Shown piece after piece: positions 1 through 5,068 of a stretch of DNA of 5,935 nucleotides (its first letter is position 1; every line of letters begins with the position of its first letter). The stretch is taken from NCBI GenBank assembly GCA_026392145.1, contig JAPLCS010000325.1:1-5935 (forward strand), given 5' to 3'. The notes below the pieces were generated by a model. That model saw nothing but the letters and a program-made list of their open reading frames with translations. It was not told the DNA's origin and ran no database searches. A program made the translations under genes and the position numbers. Source of the stretch: Fimbriimonadales bacterium. Its GTDB lineage: Bacteria; Armatimonadota; Fimbriimonadia; Fimbriimonadales; Fimbriimonadaceae.

Positions 1-1097
1 GATTGCCCCAAGAATGCTGTTCCTTTAGCTTTAGCGTTGACTTCCACCTTGGCGGTATTTGAGATCAACCTGAGCCGCACAACATCTCCTCTTTTTATTT
101 GTGGTAATTGAGTGATGTCGTACCTAAGGTGCAGCGAGTTTGCGAGTTTCCCATCGACTGAGATGTCCACCGTAGTTGAGATATCTGATGGATTCAGCTG
201 GGTATTACTAACTTCAAAAGAGACGGTTCCTGGGGGGACCATCATGCTGTTGATTTTGCTTTTGGGTTCTAAAATGGTATCGACATTCAGCTTTTTCTTG
301 AATGCCTCCTGAACAGCGGTGGCAATTTCTTCTGGACTGATGCGCTGCGCTTTGCGTTCTACGACAGCTCCAGTGGGAACGGTAAGACTTACTTGGCGCA
401 TGTCAACGCCCTGCGAAGAGATTAGTGCCTTCACGAGCAATGTGGACAGACTCTTCTTTGTTCCCAAAATAGGCGACTTCCCGAGATCAACACTTTTAAG
501 TTTCTCGACAAGTTGGGAGTCCCCGGATATGTCAGCAACATCCCCAAGGGTTAGCATTTCAGTGTTAACTTCAGAAGTGAACTTAACTTTGACTTCTGAC
601 TTTGCTACATTTTTGGTGCTTGCGTTGTAGCCATTTGGAGGAAAGCCATATGGTTTCGATTGAAGAGTCAAAGTATTGGAATCGCTATTGTGTGGCTTAA
701 CTATTGGTCGGATAACTCCAGCAAGTCCTTCACCTGGTGCAGCGACAGTGGCTTTTGTTGCGGACAGTGAGAGCAATCCAACGGGTTTGAAACTAGGCAT
801 GTCTGTGAACATTGCGAGGACAATTGAACCAAGCTGTTTTTCTCTGCCAAAGATAGAGCCAGAGATTTTTCCATCGAGGCTGACTGTTAACTTAGTTGCC
901 TGTTCAGGAACTAACACCGCGGGTAATAACGATGAGCCATCGGCGGCCGAGAGCTTGCCGTTGGATACGATTAATCTTACTTGTCGTGCATAAGCAACTT
1001 TGTTGCCACACACAAACCTAAAGTAGCCTTCACCGTCCACTTTGATGCTCAAAGTCGGTGACGCCACGGTTTGAAGAAAAAGGAGACTAGCGAGCAT
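1..1097 (-). CDS. flgA: FlgA-type P-ring assembly chaperone with an N-terminal FlgG-D1-like domain (3' partial)
   Basis: Periplasmic protein expected to assist assembly of FlgI into the P ring around the rod. The frame is open for 365 codons from the ATG at 1097 to the left edge, so the C-terminus is cut off. Residues 1-13 form a short hydrophobic segment that could be a Sec signal, though it has no basic residue near the start. Residues about 20-137 align with the D1 domain of the neighbouring FlgG (residues 97-222). Residues about 167-327 match the FlgA N-terminal region: TLGDVADI (183-190), LGKSPILGTKKSLS (205-218), VERKAQRIS (246-254), VPPGTVSFEV (287-296) and VDGKLANSL (314-322). After a short step, PQIKRGDVVRLRL (332-344) and AKAKGTAFLG (355-364) match the final FlgA beta module. 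The usual SAF segment between these parts seems absent. The start is fixed by an in-frame TAA four codons upstream and a good Shine-Dalgarno. The gene begins 2 nt after the flgG stop, so translational coupling is likely. Assignment as FlgA is firm; the fusion is read from alignment by eye. Confidence 0.85.
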   Translation of the reverse strand, partial: MLASLLFLQTVASPTLSIKVDGEGYFRFVCGNKVAYARQVRLIVSNGKLSAADGSSLLPAVLVPEQATKLTVSLDGKISGSIFGREKQLGSIVLAMFTDMPSFKPVGLLSLSATKATVAAPGEGLAGVIRPIVKPHNSDSNTLTLQSKPYGFPPNGYNASTKNVAKSEVKVKFTSEVNTEMLTLGDVADISGDSQLVEKLKSVDLGKSPILGTKKSLSTLLVKALISSQGVDMRQVSLTVPTGAVVERKAQRISPEEIATAVQEAFKKKLNVDTILEPKSKINSMMVPPGTVSFEVSNTQLNPSDISTTVDISVDGKLANSLHLRYDITQLPQIKRGDVVRLRLISNTAKVEVNAKAKGTAFLGQ

Positions 1098-1099
1098 GA

Positions 1100-1885
1100 T
1101 TACCTCTTAAGTTGATTGAGTACGTTGAGCATGTCGTCTGATGCCTGGATTGCTTTCGAATTGATTTCGTAAGCGCGTTGGGCTGAAATCATCCGAACCA
1201 TTTCATCAACTACTGAAACATTAGATCCTTCGAGGAACTTCGACTGGATAACGCCAGTTCCGTCGAGTCCTGGAATCAAAAGATTGGCGGCACCACTGCT
1301 TGCACTTTCAGTCCAAAGGTTTTGACCTGCTCGCGTTAGACCTGCAGCATTTGGAAATACGGCGAGGGTAATTTGCTCAATAGTTTGAGTGCCTTGATCT
1401 CCAATCTTTGCGGAAACCCGTCCGTCTGCACTAATGCTAATTTCGGTTGCATTGGCAGGAATCGTAATTGCTGGCTGAAGTGGATAACCACTTGAGTTCA
1501 CCAACAATCCGTTAGAGTCTTGCTTAAATGATCCGTCACGTGTAAATGCAAATGTGCCGTCTGGCAGGAGCACTCTGAAGAAACCATCACCCGTAATCAT
1601 TAAGTCAGTTGGGTTACCGGTCGGAATGGCACTTCCTTGGGTGAAGTCGTTTGCGGTTGCCGAGTTCATTGCACCGAGACCAAATTGTATTGCCCCAGGT
1701 GTTCGAAGATTTTGTCCTACTTCGGTTCCACCACTCTGCAGAGTTTGATAAATTAAGTCTTGAAACTCAGCTCGCTGGTGTTTAAATGCAGTCGTATTGA
1801 CGTTTGCGAGGTTGTTCGCAATAACATCCAGATTCAGCTGTTGAGCAACCATACCGGTTGCAGATGTATTTAATGATCGTAACAT
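1100..1885 (-). CDS. flgG: Flagellar distal rod protein FlgG
   Basis: Axial protein of the distal rod, exported by the flagellar type III apparatus and polymerised between proximal rod and hook. At 261 residues it has normal FlgG length. The N-terminal rod motif spans about residues 5-35 (SLNTSATGM, then LDVIANNLANVNTTAFK). The stretch around 46-70 (YQTLQSGGTEVG...IQFGLG) corresponds to the FlgG-specific segment that separates straight rod FlgG from hook FlgE. D1 covers about 95-220 (GDGFFRV 99-105, FTRDGSF 114-120, SADGRVS 152-158, LAVFPN 174-179). The C-terminal domain spans about 217-261 (FLEGSNVSVVDEMV, QRAYEINSKAIQ). No Sec signal is present, as expected for type III export. An in-frame TGA five codons upstream makes the ATG at 1885 the first available start. 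Its own Shine-Dalgarno is weak (GAGAAA); a much better one, AAAGGAGA, lies 25 nt upstream and faces an out-of-frame ATG. The gene follows flgF and is nearly fused to flgA. Confidence 0.95.
   Translation of the reverse strand: MLRSLNTSATGMVAQQLNLDVIANNLANVNTTAFKHQRAEFQDLIYQTLQSGGTEVGQNLRTPGAIQFGLGAMNSATANDFTQGSAIPTGNPTDLMITGDGFFRVLLPDGTFAFTRDGSFKQDSNGLLVNSSGYPLQPAITIPANATEISISADGRVSAKIGDQGTQTIEQITLAVFPNAAGLTRAGQNLWTESASSGAANLLIPGLDGTGVIQSKFLEGSNVSVVDEMVRMISAQRAYEINSKAIQASDDMLNVLNQLKR
1103..1108 (-). promoter_or_regulatory. Ribosome binding site of flgA
   Basis: AAGAGG lies inside the last codons of flgG, 5 nt before the ATG at 1097. It is the strongest well-placed Shine-Dalgarno in the minus-strand run and supports this ATG as the start. 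Its position inside flgG suggests coupled translation. Confidence 0.7.
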
Positions 1886-1981
1886 ATTTGCTTTTTCTCA
1901 TCTGCCTGGCTCTCCTTTGCTGATTCTTGCCTCGCTTCCTGCTTGGCTTCAAGTTAGTTGTCGGTGGTTACCGCAATTTCA
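1886..1981 (-). other. flgF-flgG spacer, purine-rich leader of flgG
   Basis: This 96-nt spacer is strongly purine-rich on the transcribed-sense (minus) strand from about 1952 to 1888. It contains AAAGGAGA (1918-1911), a near-perfect Shine-Dalgarno. The ATG it serves best (1901-1899) opens a 39-codon frame that runs out of phase into the start of flgG. I see no terminator hairpin and no convincing promoter, which fits co-transcription of flgF and flgG. Confidence 0.5.
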
Positions 1982-2710
1982 CTAGTGTCGGTTGATCGTT
2001 TCGATCAGTTTTGAAGTTAATTCATCTTGGTTTTGGATGGATTTTTGGCTTAATTCGTAGCTACGATTAATCTTGATTAGGTCAACCATGGCTTCTATTG
2101 GCTGCACATTGCTTCCTTCAATATTGCCAACAAGTAACTTAGCGTCTGTGAGAGCAGTGGGTCTATTCCCACTCCACAAATTGCCCCCGGCTTTGTTGAA
2201 TGTTCCGTCAAAAATTCCTAATTTAGCAATGGGTTGACCACCTTCCAAAACTTCGCCGTTCGGTGAAATTTCGAGCTTTCCGGTACCTTGGTACGTAATT
2301 TTGTTTCCGCGGTCGTCAAGGACGTTGTGTCCTTGTGAAGTCACTAACTCTTGATTTGAATTGACCTTGAATGAACCGTCTCGCGTGTACATCACCTGTC
2401 CATTAGCCATTACTGAGAACATGCCAATTTCAGAATCCATTGCGACGTCAAGCGGGTTGCCAGTCGACTTCATTGTCCCCACGGATTTGTCAACGGACTG
2501 CAAAGTAGAGGACGGTCCCTCGCTAAGGGAGCCGACAAAGTTGCCTCTACCGCCACTTGCGAATTGACGCTGTCGTAAAACGTCTGTAAATCCAAGAGTA
2601 TCTTTCTTGTATCCGTCCGTACCTGCATTTGCAAGATTGTTTGCAAGGACATCCATCCACTGACTTGTGGCCATCATGCCTCTCGCTCCTGTATAAATAC
2701 CGCGGTTCAT
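1982..2710 (-). CDS. flgF: Flagellar proximal rod protein FlgF
   Basis: Rod component exported by the flagellar type III system. The 242-residue protein starts MNRGIYTGARGMMATSQW, the typical FlgF opening, where FlgG has MLRSLNTSATGM. The N-terminal rod helix spans about 5-35 (MDVLANNLANAGTDGYKKD). The central D1 region spans about 86-180 (VAMDSEIGMFSV, MYTRDGSFKVNSN, LEISPNGEV), shorter than in FlgG. The C-terminal domain spans about 195-242 (GNIEGSNVQPIEAMVDLIKINRSYELSQKSIQ). The order flgF, flgG, flgA supports FlgF over other hook-basal body paralogues. The ATG at 2710 matches the family start exactly, but no clear Shine-Dalgarno precedes it. The 133-nt gap upstream separates flgF from the XRE gene, so it is probably the first gene of the rod unit seen here. 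Confidence 0.92.
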   Translation of the reverse strand: MNRGIYTGARGMMATSQWMDVLANNLANAGTDGYKKDTLGFTDVLRQRQFASGGRGNFVGSLSEGPSSTLQSVDKSVGTMKSTGNPLDVAMDSEIGMFSVMANGQVMYTRDGSFKVNSNQELVTSQGHNVLDDRGNKITYQGTGKLEISPNGEVLEGGQPIAKLGIFDGTFNKAGGNLWSGNRPTALTDAKLLVGNIEGSNVQPIEAMVDLIKINRSYELSQKSIQNQDELTSKLIETINRH

Positions 2711-2729
2711 CCCGTCTTAGGCTTCGGTA

Positions 2730-2757
2730 TTTTTACTGTGTAGCTTTAGGGCATCAA
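2730..2757 (-). promoter_or_regulatory. Candidate sigma-70-like promoter for flgF
   Basis: On the minus strand, TTGATG (2757-2752) and TAAAAA (2735-2730) are 16 nt apart, each matching 4 of 6 consensus bases. This would place the transcript start about a dozen bases before the flgF ATG. I found no sigma-28 or sigma-54 signature in the 133-nt gap. The match is weak and could be chance in an AT-rich stretch. Confidence 0.25.
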
Positions 2758-2826
2758 ATTCACAATTAACTTTAGGTTTTGAACCTTGAACTCAAAATAG
2801 ATGAGAAATTGATTTTGAACAGACTG

Positions 2827-2843
2827 CAAAAAGTGTCTTTTTG
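2827..2843 (-). terminator. Short hairpin directly after the XRE gene stop
   Basis: CAAAAAG, a 3-nt loop and CTTTTTG form a perfect 7-bp inverted repeat beginning immediately after the TAA at 2844-2846. The second arm includes five T residues on the minus strand. The stem is AT-rich and no separate U-tract follows, so it would be a weak intrinsic terminator at best. Its position between two same-strand genes is what makes it worth marking. Confidence 0.35.
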
Positions 2844-4013
2844 TTAAAATCGCTGCTCAGATTGCATCGAATCGTTATAGTAATCGAGTTGTTGGTTTAG
2901 TTGTGCATGTACGTACTTAAAACTGCCAGGGCGAGCTTCTTTGCTGACTTTCGAAAGATGTTTAAACCCATTAAATAGCGATTGGGCTGCTTCATCTGAA
3001 AATCCCATTTGAGTCAGAATTCGAGATCGTGTTTTGTGAGCGATTGCCATGTAAGGTGATTCGGAATCTGCCCATTTCCAATAAGCATCCCAGTACTTTT
3101 CCAGATGATTGAGGCCAGCAGTTGGGTTTCCTACTTCACCACAAAGGTGGGCCACGATATGTACTTGGGCGTCAATTTTCAATGTATCAGGTTGACTTGA
3201 TGCTGGAAGTGGGTTAGCAAAAAGTACTTTTTCTGCTTCTTGATACATTCCTAAATTGACAGCGAGTTGGCACAGGACACTTTTTCCCCATACTTTTGAA
3301 AACTTAAATCTCATGACAGCTCGTTCAAAAGTTCCGTAAGTGTATTTAGAAGCCAGTCTCAAGGGAGCATGTCGAACTACCGCGAGATTCTTCATGATGA
3401 TTAGGTTTTCTGCCTGGAGACTTTCTCCAGGCAAGATTTGGAGTTCCGAAATGATTTGCGACGTAAATGAGAAAAGTTCCTCGTTTCGATGCGCACTCAT
3501 TAAAGCATCTGCATACAATTCAGCAACTGCAATAAGGGAGGGTCGCCACGTTGGATCAAATGTCCATCGTGATTTGATTATTGCCACGAGAAGGGCGATT
3601 TGAAGCATATCTGCTCCTTCAGTTAGATCCTTGAGTGATGGAAGAGAAGACTCAAATTGCTTCGATTGAGTGTAATTAAAGGTGGTGGAGATTACTTCAA
3701 GAGTCGATGGATTGTTAATCTGGAGAAATTTCTCTTCTCCAGAAAAAGTACATAACAGGCGAAAAAGACCTGGAAGTGAATCTGAGGATGGAAGCTTATT
3801 CCCGCTTTCCCAGCTTGAAATTGCTCCCTGAGTAACGCCAATCTCGTTGGCAAGCTGTTTTTGTGAGAGATTTTGTCTGAGTCTGAGCCCGCGGATGGCT
3901 TCGCCCTGAAAAGTTCTTACAGATGTGTTGTCAATCGTAATTGAGGATAAGTGGGAGCCCTGAAGGAATTTAAGGTGCGCTACCTCAGAGCTCGTGGGTT
4001 GAAGAAGATTCAT
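2844..4013 (-). CDS. XRE-family helix-turn-helix regulator with TPR-like C-terminal region
   Basis: Probable cytoplasmic DNA-binding regulator, 389 residues from the only usable ATG. A complete HTH_3/XRE domain lies at about 37-89: IRGLRLRQNLSQKQLANEIG (40-59), then GVTQGAISSWESGNKLP (59-75). Residues about 130-370 are helical and repeat-like, with TPR-like stretches such as LGMYQEAEKVLF (254-265) and MGFSDEAAQSLF (336-347). This resembles XRE-TPR regulators whose C-terminal helices bind a peptide or partner, but I see no specific ligand. No Shine-Dalgarno precedes the ATG at 4013. The frame stays open for 34 more codons upstream, and those encode a partial second HTH. The start is therefore doubtful and the gene may be truncated. 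The target is unknown; it lies upstream of flgF on the same strand and divergent to the ThuA-like gene, so either could be regulated by it. Confidence 0.75.
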   Translation of the reverse strand: MNLLQPTSSEVAHLKFLQGSHLSSITIDNTSVRTFQGEAIRGLRLRQNLSQKQLANEIGVTQGAISSWESGNKLPSSDSLPGLFRLLCTFSGEEKFLQINNPSTLEVISTTFNYTQSKQFESSLPSLKDLTEGADMLQIALLVAIIKSRWTFDPTWRPSLIAVAELYADALMSAHRNEELFSFTSQIISELQILPGESLQAENLIIMKNLAVVRHAPLRLASKYTYGTFERAVMRFKFSKVWGKSVLCQLAVNLGMYQEAEKVLFANPLPASSQPDTLKIDAQVHIVAHLCGEVGNPTAGLNHLEKYWDAYWKWADSESPYMAIAHKTRSRILTQMGFSDEAAQSLFNGFKHLSKVSKEARPGSFKYVHAQLNQQLDYYNDSMQSEQRF

Positions 4014-4115
4014 TAGCGACTCAAGTCGTTTTGCATTGGGGCAGTGTGTACCAGTTTCCCAATCGCTTAAGCTACTTACAGCAGTTCCTGAAAGCTTGGA
4101 CCACTTCGTCGCCTT
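4014..4115 (-). pseudogene. Broken first helix-turn-helix of the XRE regulator
   Basis: These 34 in-frame codons upstream of the ATG at 4013 read as the second half of an XRE domain. WSKLSGTAVSSLSDWETG followed by THCPNAKRLESL and MNLL lines up with LANEIGVTQGAISSWESG and NKLPSSDSLPGLFRLL of the intact domain, sharing the SxWExG turn, the Pro and the terminal leucines. An in-frame TGA (4116-4118) stops the frame and there is no ATG, GTG or TTG within it. In a different phase just upstream, LLRYLYERRR looks like the first helix of such a domain. Even a one-base correction leaves the domain about four residues short. I read it as the remnant of a tandem-HTH protein; a sequencing error in the AAA run at 4114-4116 is an alternative. 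Confidence 0.6.
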
Positions 4116-4118
4116 TCA

Positions 4119-4383
4119 TACAAATATCGTAACAGAACGAAAAGTAATGGTCTATTCGTTTTTTCGGAAATTGGAAATATGTACAGAATAGTGGAAGTCA
4201 TCATCTGCATAATAACTGAGCTTATGATGTAGCTGCCGCCACTTACTCTCGCGTGGGCTTTGATATTGTTATCATGGCTGTTATGCTGATTGGGGAAGCG
4301 GCAGTGCTCAGATTTGACGCTGAGTAGCCTCAATTGAGAGTATTTTCCATCCCTCAGAGAAATATGAGGAATACTAGAATCCG
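4119..4383. other. Divergent intergenic region between the XRE gene and the ThuA-like gene
   Basis: About 265 nt without a convincing gene. A minus-strand frame of 108 codons (4402-4076) crosses it, but most of its predicted product has no protein-like pattern and no Shine-Dalgarno; only its end (LLRYLYERRR) is suggestive, as possible lost coding of the XRE gene. The right part (4307-4360) is rich in CTCAG/CTGAG words and holds a perfect 10-bp palindrome. I found no RNA gene and no strong promoter. Confidence 0.5.
4307..4338. promoter_or_regulatory. Inverted-repeat cluster, possible operator upstream of the ThuA-like gene
   Basis: CTCAG (4307-4311) and CTGAG (4320-4324) form an inverted repeat with an 8-nt gap. 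The perfect palindrome CTCAATTGAG (4329-4338) follows after 4 nt. The cluster ends 45 nt before the start of the plus-strand gene, a place where a dimeric repressor such as an XRE protein could bind. This rests on symmetry and position only. Confidence 0.25.
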
Positions 4384-5055
4384 ATGTCAAGGCGAAATGC
4401 ACTTATTGTATGGGGCGGATGGGAAGGTCACGAACCTGAGATAGTGGCTCACTTTTTTGCAGACATATTAAAATCGCAAGATTTTGATGTCACTGTTTCA
4501 TCAAATTTAGATTCTTTCGCCAATGAATCGCTGGTTTTTAGTCAGCACTTGTTAGTTCCTGTTTACACAATGAGCAAGATTACGAGTGAACAGTTTGAGC
4601 CCATTCGAAAGGCTGTTGCTGAGTTAGGAATCGGGATTGCCGGTTGTCATGGTGGTATGTGTGATGCCTTCAGAGAAAACACTGAATGGCAGTTTATGAC
4701 TGGTTCTCAGTGGGTTGCTCACCCGGGAAATGATGGTGTTCATTATTCGGTCAACATAAACACATCAAATCCCCATCCCATAACAGATGGATTAAGTGAC
4801 TTTGAAGTTGTGTCGGAGCAGTATTACTTGCATGTCGATCCAGGTGTCAATGTGTTAGCTACAACGGACTTTCCGTTACCTGGTGTGGATGGGCCACACA
4901 CTGACAATCCTTGCAAAATGCCACAGGTTTACACCAAAAAATATGGCAAAGGTCGAGTGTTTTACAATGCGCTTGGGCATCGGGCAAAAGTATTGATGGC
5001 CGATACACCACGTGAACTTATGAGGCGCGGATTTCTGTGGGCAGCGAAAGAGTAG
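4384..5055 (+). CDS. ThuA-like protein with class I amidotransferase-like fold
   Basis: A 223-residue single-domain member of the ThuA family, normal in length. Family landmarks in order: ALIVWGGWEGHEP (6-18) as first beta strand and loop; GIGIAGCHGGMCDAFR (82-97); MTGSQWVAHPGN (105-116); SEQYYLHVDP (144-153); and MPQVYTKKYGKGRVFYNALGH (179-199). The family is named after Sinorhizobium ThuA, linked to trehalose use, but most members have no proven reaction, so no substrate is assigned. Cys88 in the GCHGG turn lies near where true class I amidotransferases carry their nucleophile; whether it is catalytic cannot be told. No signal peptide is visible, so it is probably cytoplasmic. An in-frame TAG at 4375-4377 rules out a longer start, and GAGGA (4366-4370) sits 13 nt upstream, slightly far for a Shine-Dalgarno. 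It is divergent from the XRE gene and convergent with the transglycosylase. Confidence 0.88.
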   Translation: MSRRNALIVWGGWEGHEPEIVAHFFADILKSQDFDVTVSSNLDSFANESLVFSQHLLVPVYTMSKITSEQFEPIRKAVAELGIGIAGCHGGMCDAFRENTEWQFMTGSQWVAHPGNDGVHYSVNINTSNPHPITDGLSDFEVVSEQYYLHVDPGVNVLATTDFPLPGVDGPHTDNPCKMPQVYTKKYGKGRVFYNALGHRAKVLMADTPRELMRRGFLWAAKE

Positions 5056-5068
5056 ATTACGAATTGAA

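Noticed and set aside
112..993. Several plus-strand frames of 60-105 codons
   Set aside because: They lie opposite flgA, which has a continuous minus-strand frame with clear family motifs; they are shadows.
1873..1944. Open stretch in the flgF-flgG spacer reading as a Glu/Lys/Gln-rich peptide (LEAKQEARQES...)
   Set aside because: A stop lies immediately before it and there is no start codon in it. The composition follows from the purine-rich strand, so I do not call a gene.
4116..4118. TGA as a recoded codon restoring the upstream HTH
   Set aside because: Upstream of the TGA the same frame meets a TAG after 11 codons, has no standard start and does not read as the first helix of an HTH.
4233..4304. 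CTGCCGC and GCGGCAG inverted repeat
   Set aside because: The arms are only 7 bp and 58 nt apart, within chance expectation for this length of DNA.
4076..4402. 108-codon minus-strand frame in the divergent region
   Set aside because: No Shine-Dalgarno, no recognisable domain over most of its length, and it overlaps the start of the ThuA-like gene. Only its last 20 or so codons are of interest, as possible remnant HTH coding.
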